Shown piece after piece: positions 34,357-40,858 of a DNA stretch of 40,858 nucleotides. Each line of letters starts with the position of its first letter. The first letter of the stretch is position 1. The DNA is from JAHEEM01 sp036396795. Its GTDB lineage: Bacteria; Pseudomonadota; Gammaproteobacteria; Steroidobacterales; Rariloculaceae. The stretch is taken from assembly GCA_036396795.1 (NCBI GenBank), contig DASWKF010000029.1, positions 1 to 40,858 on the forward strand, read 5' to 3'. The translations under genes and the position numbers were made by a program. Under the pieces are notes generated by a model. That model had not been told where the DNA came from and did not search any database. It was given only the letters and a program-made list of their open reading frames with translations.

Positions 34357-35184
34357 ATGACGGCACTCCGGCAGACGCGCCGCGGCAGCGCTGGCTCGCG
34401 CACGTTGGCACGCCTCGGAGCCCGGCTCCGCGGGCTCGTCGGCAAAGCCATCGCGGACTACCGCATGATCGAAGACGGTGACCGAGTCATGGTCTGCCTG
34501 TCGGGCGGCAAGGATTCATACACCCTGCTCGACATGCTGCTGAGCCTCAAGCGCCGCGCCCCGGTGAATTTCGATGTGATTGCCGTGAATCTCGATCAGC
34601 GTCAGCCCGGTTTCCCCGAGCACGTGCTTCCCGCCTATCTCGAAGATCTCGGTGTGCCCTACAGGGTCGTCGCGGAGGATACCTACTCGGTCGTGAAGCG
34701 CGTCATACCGGAGGGCAAGACGATGTGCGGTCTGTGCTCCCGGTTGCGGCGCGGCATCCTTTATCGTGTCGCCACGGAGCTGGGCGCGACCAAGCTGGCG
34801 TTGGGTCATCATCGCGACGACATCGTGGAGACGATGTTCCTGAACATGTTTCACGGCGGCCGCTTGAAGGCCATGCCGCCGAAGCTCTTGAGCGATGACG
34901 GCCGGAATGTCGTGATTCGACCTCTGGCCTACTGCGAGGAGCGCGACATTGCGCGCTACGCCCGCGGCCGGCAGTTTCCCATCATTCCGTGCAAGCTCTG
35001 CGGCTCGCAGGAAAATCTGCAGCGCAAGAGCATCAAGGCGATGCTGGCGGACTGGGAAAGGCAGGATCCGGGGCGCACAGGACGTCTGTTCCGCAGCCTG
35101 CAGAACGTCAGTCTCTCGCATCTCGCGGACACCGCGCTTTACGATTTCGCTTCGTTGTCGATCTCGCCGGAATCCGCCGCTTGA
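34357..35184 (+). CDS. ttcA: tRNA 2-thiocytidine(32) synthetase TtcA
   Basis: A 275-residue PP-loop enzyme that thiolates C32 of certain tRNAs using ATP, an Fe-S cluster and cysteine-derived sulfur. The ATP loop is CLSGGKDSYT; the cluster cysteines lie in CGLCSRLRRG and in PCKLCGSQ; ALGHHRDD is also family-typical. ATG at 34357 places 24 residues before the conserved RGLVGKAIADY, as in the E. coli protein; ATG at 34279 would add 26 residues and is an alternative. The gene is near thrS but on the opposite strand. Confidence 0.95.
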   Translation: MTALRQTRRGSAGSRTLARLGARLRGLVGKAIADYRMIEDGDRVMVCLSGGKDSYTLLDMLLSLKRRAPVNFDVIAVNLDQRQPGFPEHVLPAYLEDLGVPYRVVAEDTYSVVKRVIPEGKTMCGLCSRLRRGILYRVATELGATKLALGHHRDDIVETMFLNMFHGGRLKAMPPKLLSDDGRNVVIRPLAYCEERDIARYARGRQFPIIPCKLCGSQENLQRKSIKAMLADWERQDPGRTGRLFRSLQNVSLSHLADTALYDFASLSISPESAA

Positions 35185-35197
35185 CGGCCGTCGCCCG

Positions 35198-35809
35198 CTA
35201 CGGCGCGCTCTCGGCACGCTGCCGGACCGTCCTCAAGACCGACACGACGTCTTGCTTCAGCGTTGCGCCCACGATGAACCTGGGCAGCGGCAATCCCGGG
35301 TCGAAGTCCAGTACATAAACGACCCGCGTGCGCGTCTCGGTCTCGGCCGTGAGCCACCAGGTGCCCTCGAGTCGGTCGAGCGGTCCGCTGACCCTGCTGA
35401 CCTCGATTCTGTCGTAGGGCGCGAGATCGAGCCGGAAAACGTGCTCGAAACTGGGTAGAAACCAGCTGAACTTGACTCTTTGCCGGAAGATCCGTGCCTG
35501 GTCCGCGGATAGCGTCTCGATCAGCTCGCAGCTCAATACCTTGTCGACGTAGTCGGGCGCCGCTTCGCAGTCGCTCAATATCGTCCAAACCAGGGCCTGC
35601 GGCGCATCGATGATCGCCGCGGCGCGAATGCGCTCGGTGAAGCGCTGCTCGCCGCCGAAGTCGACGAGAATCCGACCGGCTTGCAGGGCGTCGTCGTCGA
35701 TCCACGCCGTATCCGCCTCCTGAGCCGCCGGCCACGTCGAGGCTACAAGACAGAACGCGCCGGCCGTGACGATTCGGTCAACGAGCCGATTGTTCTTTTT
35801 CGCTTTCAT
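35198..35809 (-). CDS. Exported SRPBCC/START-like lipid-binding protein
   Basis: A 203-residue protein. The N-terminus (MKAKKNNRLVDRIVTAGAFC) has a basic stretch and a hydrophobic run, cut near WPAAQ (about 30), so it is likely periplasmic. The remaining chain reads as a SRPBCC helix-grip fold: IIDAPQALVWTILSDCEAAP at the first strand-helix, SWFLPSFEHVFRLDL, GPLDRLEGTWWL and a long C-terminal helix. Members bind hydrophobic ligands. ATG at 35809 lies inside the end of the FAH gene (32-nt overlap). It is the last gene of the thrS operon. Confidence 0.82.
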   Translation of the reverse strand: MKAKKNNRLVDRIVTAGAFCLVASTWPAAQEADTAWIDDDALQAGRILVDFGGEQRFTERIRAAAIIDAPQALVWTILSDCEAAPDYVDKVLSCELIETLSADQARIFRQRVKFSWFLPSFEHVFRLDLAPYDRIEVSRVSGPLDRLEGTWWLTAETETRTRVVYVLDFDPGLPLPRFIVGATLKQDVVSVLRTVRQRAESAP

Positions 35810-36647
35810 CAACGATCGAGTTGCGCAGAGTTCCGAGCCCGCTGATCTCGATCTCGACGGTATCACCAGGCTTCATCCAGATCGGCGGCTTGCGCACGCG
35901 GCCGACGCCTCCGGGAGTCCCGGTTACGATAATGTCACCGGGGTGAAGGGGCGTCCAGATCGAGCAGTACTCGATGAGCCGCGGAATGTCGAAGCACAGG
36001 TCGCTGACGGACGCGTCCTGGAGCACGCTGCCGTTGATGCGCGTTTGCAGGTGAAAGCGGTTCGGATCGGCGTGCTCGTCGGCAGTAAGCAACCATGGCC
36101 CGAGTGAGCCGCTGCGAAAGAAATTCTTGCCGGCCGTGAACTGGATCGTGTGGTATTGGTAGTCCCTGACACTGCCCTCGTTGCAGCAGGTGTAGCCTGC
36201 GACATATCTCAAAGCGTCGTCACGCCGGACATGGCGCGCCGTTTCGCCGATCACGACCGCGAGCTCGCCTTCGTAGTCCAGGCTCGTCGAGACGCGGGGC
36301 CTGACGATAGCGCAGTCGTGTCCGACAAAGGTATCCGCAAAACGCGTGAACAAGACCGGATGTTCCGGCGGTTCCCGGCCGGTCTCGCGGATATGGCTCA
36401 TGTAGTTGATGCCGACGCAGAGAATCTTGTCGGCATTCGGCACCACGGGAAGATAGCTGATCTCGCCGTCATCGTAGTCGGGCGCGAGAGTTTCGAGCGG
36501 ACGGAGCTCATCCAGGGCGCCCGCTCTCAAGACGGCTTTGAGATCGGGAAATCGCGCGCTCAGTCTGGTGCCTGCGTCGATGATTCCTTTGCCGTTGTGC
36601 AGCCCGAAGCTTGCTCGGCCTTCGAGCTCGAAGCTGACTAGGCGCAT
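35778..36647 (-). CDS. Fumarylacetoacetate hydrolase family protein
   Basis: A 289-residue cytoplasmic enzyme. The catalytic core shows ILCVGINYMSHIRETGREPP (substrate loop), DYEGELAVVIG with the metal glutamates, GYTCCNEGSVRDYQ, the lysine of TAGKNFF, and GDIIVTGTPGGVG. The family hydrolyses C-C bonds of beta-diketo acids or decarboxylates oxaloacetate or acylpyruvates. The exact substrate is not fixed. It starts 3 nt after the thrS stop and overlaps the SRPBCC gene. Confidence 0.93.
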   Translation of the reverse strand: MRLVSFELEGRASFGLHNGKGIIDAGTRLSARFPDLKAVLRAGALDELRPLETLAPDYDDGEISYLPVVPNADKILCVGINYMSHIRETGREPPEHPVLFTRFADTFVGHDCAIVRPRVSTSLDYEGELAVVIGETARHVRRDDALRYVAGYTCCNEGSVRDYQYHTIQFTAGKNFFRSGSLGPWLLTADEHADPNRFHLQTRINGSVLQDASVSDLCFDIPRLIEYCSIWTPLHPGDIIVTGTPGGVGRVRKPPIWMKPGDTVEIEISGLGTLRNSIVDESEKEQSAR

Positions 36648-36650
36648 TGC

Positions 36651-38585
36651 TTAGGCGTCATCCTCGGCCGGCGCAACTCGGCTCCGGGACTCCTCGGCGA
36701 GCATCCTCGAAGCCTCATCCAGCGGCAGCACGGTATGTCGATTGTTGCCGAGCCGCCGAATCGATACGGTTTGCTGCTCCACCTCGCGTTTTCCGAGAGC
36801 GAGGATTACGGGCACCTTCGCGAGCGTGTGCTCGCGCACTTTGTAGTTTATTTTCTCGTTGCGCAAATCGACCTCGGCCCGAAGCCCGGTCGCCGCCAGC
36901 AGCTCCGCGACGTGCAGCGCGAACGCATCCGCATCCGAAGTGATCGTCGCAACGACCGCTTGCACCGGTGAGAGCCACAGCGGCAGCCTGCCGGCGTAAT
37001 GCTCGAGCAGAATGCCGATAAACCGTTCCAGTGAGCCGAAGATCGCTCGGTGCAACAGCACCGGCACGTGCCGCTCACCGTCTTCGCCGATATAACTCGC
37101 GCCGAGCCTGCCCGGCAGGTTGAAATCGACCTGCAATGTTCCGCACTGCCACTCGCGGCCTAGCGCATCGCGCAAGGCGAATTCGATTTTCGGACCGTAG
37201 AACGCGCCCTCCCCGGGATTGTGGCTGTAATCCAGGCCGAGCTGATCCATCGCATTGACGAGGGCGCTTTCCGCCCGGTCCCAAACCGCGTCGCTCCCGA
37301 CCCTGCGTTGCGGGCGATCGGCGAATTTGATCAGCACGTTCGTGAAACCCAGGTCTTTGTAGATGCCGAGCAACAAGTCGCAAACTGCACCGGTCTCGGT
37401 GGTGATCTGATCCTCGGTACAAAAAATATGCGCGTCGTCCTGAGTAAATGCCCGCACGCGCATCAAGCCGTGCAGTGCGCCGGACGGCTCGTAGCGATGC
37501 ACTTTGCCGAACTCGGCCAGACGCTGCGGCAGATCGCGGTAACTGCGCAAGTCGTTCTTGAACAGCTGCACGTGCCCCGGGCAGTTCATCGGCTTTACGG
37601 CCAGCGTGCGATTGTCTTCGGTGTGGCTGGTGAACATGTGCTCGCCGAAGCTTTCCCAATGACCGGATGCCTCCCAGAGGGAGCGATCCATGAGCTCCGG
37701 CGTGTTGACCTCTCGGTATCCGGCCTCTGTTTGCTTGAGACGCATGTAAGTCAGCAGCGTCTGAAACAAGGTCCATCCCTTGGGATGCCAGAACGCGGCG
37801 CCTACAGCCTCTTCCTGAAAATGGAACAGGTCCATCGCGCGCCCGAGCTTGCGGTGATCGCGCCGCTCCGCTTCCTCCAGTCGGTGCAGATACTCCGCGA
37901 GCTGCTTTTCGGTCGACCATGCAGTTCCATAGATCCGTTGCAGCATCTCGTTGCGAGAGTCGCCCCGCCAGTAGGCGCCGGCAAGCTTGGTGAGCTTGAA
38001 ACCTTTGCCGAGACGGCCTGTGGACGGCAAATGCGGGCCTCTGCACAGATCGATGAAGTTGCCCTGGCGATAGAGCGATAGGGCCTCGTCGGGAGGAATC
38101 GAGGTGATGATCTCGGCTTTGTACAACTCCCCTTGGTCGGTGAAGAATCGCACGGCCTCATCGCGGTCCCAAAGCTCTCGCACGATCGTCTCGTCCCGCT
38201 CGACGATCTCACGCATGCGCGCCTCGATGCGTTCGAGATCCTCCGGCGTGAACGGTTGCTTGCGGGCGAAGTCGTAGTAAAAACCGTCATCTATCGCCGG
38301 TCCTATCGTCACCTGCGTCTCGGGGTAGAGCTCCTTGACGGCCTCTGCCAGCACGTGAGCGGCGTCGTGTCGCAGTATCTCCAGGCCATCCACCGAGTCT
38401 CGCGTCACGATCTCCACCGATGCGGGCTCGTGGAGCTCGGTCGAAAGGTCGCGCAGCTCGTTCTCGACGCGCAGCGCCACGGCGTCCTTCGCAAGTCGCG
38501 CTCCGATCGCCGCTGCGATCTGCATGCCCGAAACCGGAGTAGAGAACTCGCGTTTCGATCCGTCTGGTAGTGTAATGGTCGGCAT
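36651..38585 (-). CDS. thrS: Threonyl-tRNA synthetase
   Basis: A 644-residue class II synthetase, normal length for the family. An N-terminal TGS domain (MPTITLPDGSKREF) is followed by the editing domain (HDAAHVLAEAV and CRGPHLP), the catalytic domain with MNCPGHVQLF (zinc ligand cysteine) and RVRAFTQDDAHIF, and an anticodon-binding domain ending near DDA. It charges tRNA-Thr, two of which are encoded in the window. ATG at 38585 gives the standard start; upstream extension to 38663 is shadow. Unlike in E. coli, infC-rpmI-rplT do not follow; a FAH-family gene does. A 124-bp gap to gloB would hold both promoters. Confidence 0.97.
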   Translation of the reverse strand: MPTITLPDGSKREFSTPVSGMQIAAAIGARLAKDAVALRVENELRDLSTELHEPASVEIVTRDSVDGLEILRHDAAHVLAEAVKELYPETQVTIGPAIDDGFYYDFARKQPFTPEDLERIEARMREIVERDETIVRELWDRDEAVRFFTDQGELYKAEIITSIPPDEALSLYRQGNFIDLCRGPHLPSTGRLGKGFKLTKLAGAYWRGDSRNEMLQRIYGTAWSTEKQLAEYLHRLEEAERRDHRKLGRAMDLFHFQEEAVGAAFWHPKGWTLFQTLLTYMRLKQTEAGYREVNTPELMDRSLWEASGHWESFGEHMFTSHTEDNRTLAVKPMNCPGHVQLFKNDLRSYRDLPQRLAEFGKVHRYEPSGALHGLMRVRAFTQDDAHIFCTEDQITTETGAVCDLLLGIYKDLGFTNVLIKFADRPQRRVGSDAVWDRAESALVNAMDQLGLDYSHNPGEGAFYGPKIEFALRDALGREWQCGTLQVDFNLPGRLGASYIGEDGERHVPVLLHRAIFGSLERFIGILLEHYAGRLPLWLSPVQAVVATITSDADAFALHVAELLAATGLRAEVDLRNEKINYKVREHTLAKVPVILALGKREVEQQTVSIRRLGNNRHTVLPLDEASRMLAEESRSRVAPAEDDA

Positions 38586-38709
38586 CGTTCTCGGGCTTGC
38601 ACGTGTCGCCGCGCATTGTACGATAAGTAGGACTTCGGAGCTGTCGCTGGGATGGGACGGCAACGCGGCGTCCGAGCACGCCGACGCCTTCGATTATCGA
38701 GGTTCAGTC

Positions 38710-39480
38710 ATGCAGCCACTTGAAGTTCACATGTTCCCCTGTCTCAGCGACAACTATGGTTTCTTGATTCACGATGCGGACGAGGACCTGACCGCAACCA
38801 TAGATACGCCCTCGGCGGAGACCATTTCGGCGGCGCTGGCCGAGAAGGGATGGCGGCTCACTCATATTCTCAATACGCATCATCATGCCGATCATGCGGG
38901 CGGCAATCTCGAGCTCAAGCGAGCAACGGGCTGCCAGATCATCGGGCCAAGAGCGGATGCCGCCCGGATCCCGGGTATCGACGTTCAATACGGCGATGGC
39001 GACCGATTCTTCTTTGGCGCCCATCCGGTGGAGGTGTTCGATACACCCGGCCACACAACCGGGCATATCGTTTACCATTTTCCCCAGGATGCCGTCGCCT
39101 TTGTCGGCGATACGCTGTTCTCGCTCGGTTGCGGGCGCTTGTTCGAGGGTACTCCGGCGCAGATGTGGAGCTCATTGCAAAAGCTGATGCGCTGGCCGGA
39201 CGAGACGAAGCTCTATTGCGCTCACGAGTACACGCAAGCGAATGCTCGATTCGCTTTGACCGTGGAGGCCGGGAACAGAGATCTGGTCGAGCGAAGCCGG
39301 CAGGTCGACGCGCTGCGCGCCAAAAACGCGCCGACCGTGCCCACGTCGCTCGCCCTGGAAAAATCGACGAATCCCTTTCTGAGGCCTGCGAGCGCCGAAA
39401 TTCAGGCGAGCGTCGGCTGCGACGGCAGTGACCTGGTCGAGGTGTTCGCCCGGACCCGGGCGCTCAAGGACAGATTCTAA
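38710..39480 (+). CDS. gloB: Hydroxyacylglutathione hydrolase (glyoxalase II)
   Basis: A 256-residue metallo-beta-lactamase-fold enzyme that hydrolyses S-lactoylglutathione. The metal motif is THHHADHAGG, with further ligands in DTPGHTTGH, FVGDTLF and CAHEYT. The C-terminal glutathione-binding helices follow. ATG at 38710 starts the family sequence MQPLEVHMFPCLSDNYGF; the upstream frame to 38524 overlaps thrS antisense. The TAA stop overlaps the convergent PilZ stop within CTAA. Confidence 0.96.
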   Translation: MQPLEVHMFPCLSDNYGFLIHDADEDLTATIDTPSAETISAALAEKGWRLTHILNTHHHADHAGGNLELKRATGCQIIGPRADAARIPGIDVQYGDGDRFFFGAHPVEVFDTPGHTTGHIVYHFPQDAVAFVGDTLFSLGCGRLFEGTPAQMWSSLQKLMRWPDETKLYCAHEYTQANARFALTVEAGNRDLVERSRQVDALRAKNAPTVPTSLALEKSTNPFLRPASAEIQASVGCDGSDLVEVFARTRALKDRF

Positions 39481-39785
39481 CGGCCGGAGCTTTCGGCGAG
39501 CTCGGGGCTGCTGTAGCGGGGGCGGCCTTGCATCATCAATCCGGCGCCGTGCTCGCTGATGTGGGTGACGATTGCGCGCCTCCGATGCAAGCGGATCGTG
39601 TTCGCCAGCGTGACGGCAAAAACCAGGTTGACGATGGTGCCGGCGGGCAGGCCCATCGAGCGCATCTCCAGGAATACGCCCATCGCGGAGAGGTTTTTGG
39701 CGCGGCAGCGATGGAAGCGGCTTCCGGGAACCGCAAGATATACCACCGTCGATACTTTGCTTCTTTCCAGTAAACGCCGTTCCAC
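39477..39785 (-). CDS. PilZ domain protein (candidate c-di-GMP receptor)
   Basis: A 102-residue single-domain protein from the GTG at 39785. The N-terminal RxxxR motif is R4-LLE-R8 and the second motif is NLSAMG, the N form of (D/N)xSxxG; both are needed for c-di-GMP binding. A six-strand barrel pattern follows to ISEHGAGLMM. AAGGCGAG lies 5 nt before GTG. ATG at 39923 would add 46 low-complexity basic residues and is less likely. No c-di-GMP enzyme is encoded nearby. Confidence 0.75.
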   Translation of the reverse strand: MERRLLERSKVSTVVYLAVPGSRFHRCRAKNLSAMGVFLEMRSMGLPAGTIVNLVFAVTLANTIRLHRRRAIVTHISEHGAGLMMQGRPRYSSPELAESSGR

Positions 39786-40234
39786 GTGAGCTCGCCTTTC
39801 TGCTGCTTGTATAGATCTGGGGATCCGTGAGCGAAGGATGCCCGGCGTCCCGGCAAAATCAAGACCCGGGCGAAATCCGACGCTCGCGAGCGCCCCGGGA
39901 AAGGGCGCGCCCAGCGCGTGCAAGCGTGAGAAAGCCAGCGCCCGAGCCGGCGCCGAGACACTCGCTCCGCTGGGTTCGAGGCTGCCGGGTTGCCAACCGG
40001 CCGCAACGCGGGCCTATGACCTGCAATTATGTAGTGCCCGCCGCGCTTGGGTTTCCGCTCATCTGGAGCCGCATCCTGAAGGCGTCACGCGAGCGTCGCT
40101 GGGCGGACGTGAAGGCGCATACGCCGGCTCGGCCCCCGGGCGGGCCGCCGGCGCTCGTCCGAACTGCGGCTGGAGCCCGACCGGGGAGCCGCTCTGGCGC
40201 CCGGCGCCGCCCAGCAACCGGCTCGTGCGTTCTG
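39786..40234. other. Non-coding stretch before the tRNA-tuf operon
   Basis: About 450 bp with no convincing gene. The plus-strand frames here are rich in Arg, Ala, Gly and Pro and run into the tRNA gene, which marks them as chance frames. I found no direct repeat of the 15712 tRNA end, no inverted repeat ends and no transposase fragment. TATACA (39813-39808, minus) may be the -10 box of the PilZ gene. Confidence 0.5.
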
Positions 40235-40263
40235 TTGACACCTCCGGGGGTAGATCAGACAAT
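40235..40263 (+). promoter_or_regulatory. Strong promoter for the tRNA-Tyr-Gly-Thr-tuf operon
   Basis: TTGACA (40235-40240), a perfect -35, is followed after 17 nt by GACAAT (40258-40263), a 4/6 -10 box. tRNA-Tyr begins 17 nt later. The GC-rich bases after the -10 fit a stringent-type discriminator. It means the tRNA-tuf operon here has its own promoter, separate from the tRNA-Thr gene at 15712. Confidence 0.7.
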
Positions 40264-40280
40264 ACTCGGCTTGTGTTCGC

Positions 40281-40365
40281 GGAGGGGTACCCAAGCGGTC
40301 AACGGGGGCAGACTGTAAATCTGCTGGCTATGCCTTCGTAGGTTCGAATCCTACCCCCTCCACCA
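40281..40365 (+). tRNA. tRNA-Tyr (anticodon GTA)
   Basis: An 85-nt class II tRNA with long variable arm and encoded CCA. The acceptor GGAGGGG pairs with CCCCTCC, the anticodon arm is CAGACTGTAAATCTG with anticodon GTA, and the T arm contains GGTTCGAATCC. It is first in the tRNA-tuf operon, equivalent to E. coli tyrU. Confidence 0.97.
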
Positions 40366-40397
40366 TTGACGGTGGTGGGGGTAAATCAGCGCTTGAG

Positions 40398-40471
40398 GCG
40401 GGTGTAGTTCAAGGGTAGAACCTCAGCCTTCCAAGCTGATGATGGCGGTTCGAGTCCGCTCACCCGCTCCA
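40398..40471 (+). tRNA. tRNA-Gly (anticodon TCC)
   Basis: A 74-nt cloverleaf with encoded CCA. The acceptor GCGGGTG pairs with CACCCGC; the anticodon stem TCAGC/GCTGA holds loop CTTCCAA with anticodon TCC. It lies 32 nt after tRNA-Tyr and corresponds to E. coli glyT. Confidence 0.97.
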
Positions 40472-40553
40472 TTGAACACGGAATGGGCTGCGTGCGTTTG
40501 AGGAATTCGGGAAGGGCTTGGGTCAGAGCTTGAGGCAGGCTCGGAATTTTCCC

Positions 40554-40628
<75 letters not shown>

Positions 40629-40716
40629 AGGTTCGGCGGATCAACACATCACTATTACCTGCATAAACGGCCGCGGCTTTGCTTTGGCAGCGGCAGACTC
40701 TCGGGAGTACTCCTAA

Positions 40717-40858
40717 ATGTCCAAAGAAAAATTTTTGCGAAAGAAGCCGCATGTGAATGTAGGGACTATAGGTCATGTGGATCATGGTAAGACGACGTTG
40801 ACTGCGGCGTTGACGAAGGTGATGGCGGCGAAGCATGGTGGGTCGATGGTGGCGTTTG
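40717..40858 (+). CDS. tuf: Elongation factor Tu, N-terminal part (runs off the window)
   Basis: The first 47 residues of EF-Tu. The chain starts MSKEKFLRKKPHVNVGTIG and has the P-loop GHVDHGKTT. EF-Tu carries aminoacyl-tRNA to the ribosome with GTP. The start ATG at 40717 has GGGAG about 8 nt upstream. The frame is open to the window end. Its place after tRNA-Tyr-Gly-Thr corresponds to tufB of E. coli. Confidence 0.97.
   Translation, partial: MSKEKFLRKKPHVNVGTIGHVDHGKTTLTAALTKVMAAKHGGSMVAF

Noticed and set aside
39838..40341. Open frame of 167 codons before and across tRNA-Tyr
   Set aside because: It is rich in Arg, Ala, Gly and Pro, has no recognisable domain, and runs into the tRNA gene.

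Overview
The window is a stretch of chromosome from a high-GC gammaproteobacterium. The 23S/5S rRNA tail, the birA-coaX block, ttcA, and the Tyr-Gly-Thr tRNA cluster leading into tuf all fit this class. The mix of PQQ sugar dehydrogenase-like, DUF3500, DUF6152 and many exported hydrolases suggests a Steroidobacterales/Xanthomonadales-like environmental lineage, but that placement is inference. There is no transposase, integrase, phage gene or CRISPR array.

Layout. 1-652: 3' end of 23S rRNA, 5S rRNA and a strong terminator. 656-3201: two divergent exported alpha/beta hydrolases. 3201-4733: a cysteine synthase fused to a glutaredoxin. 4730-9234 (minus): an Att-like export cluster of a 52-residue membrane peptide, an ABC ATPase, an FtsX-type permease and an AttH/CrtC-like lipoprotein. 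9387-14898 (plus): a tightly coupled operon of GST, M61 peptidase, plsY, birA, coaX and a SPOR protein. A secreted methyltransferase-like gene and tRNA-Thr(UGU) follow. 15816-26456: lineage-specific accessory genes, mostly exported (HAD phosphatase, lectin-like protein, PQQ-type dehydrogenase, MATE pump, Tat-exported aldo/keto reductase-like protein, MarR-like regulator, DUF3500, DUF1761, a third hydrolase, a DUF6152 pair, GFA), and one decayed coiled-coil gene.

26482-32278 (minus) is the most unusual block: a membrane histidine kinase, a response regulator with two receiver domains and no output domain, two proteins with TonB C-terminal folds (one with TPR-like repeats, one with twelve cysteines), and a DUF4404 protein. 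No exbB/exbD or TonB-dependent receptor is nearby. This looks like an undescribed envelope signalling cassette. 32493-39785 carries an exported peroxiredoxin, a YbdG-type MscS channel, ttcA, an operon of thrS, FAH-family hydrolase and SRPBCC protein, gloB and a PilZ protein. 39786-40280 is non-coding and ends in a strong promoter for tRNA-Tyr, tRNA-Gly, tRNA-Thr and tuf, which runs off the window.

The gene order rrn - birA - coa - tRNA-Thr(UGU) ... tRNA-Tyr-Gly-Thr - tuf is the one known from E. coli (rrnB-murB-birA-coaA-thrU-tyrU-glyT-thrT-tufB). Here about 24.5 kb separates the first tRNA-Thr from tRNA-Tyr. Three convergent gene pairs overlap at their stop codons (4730-4733, 32992-33017, 39477-39480).
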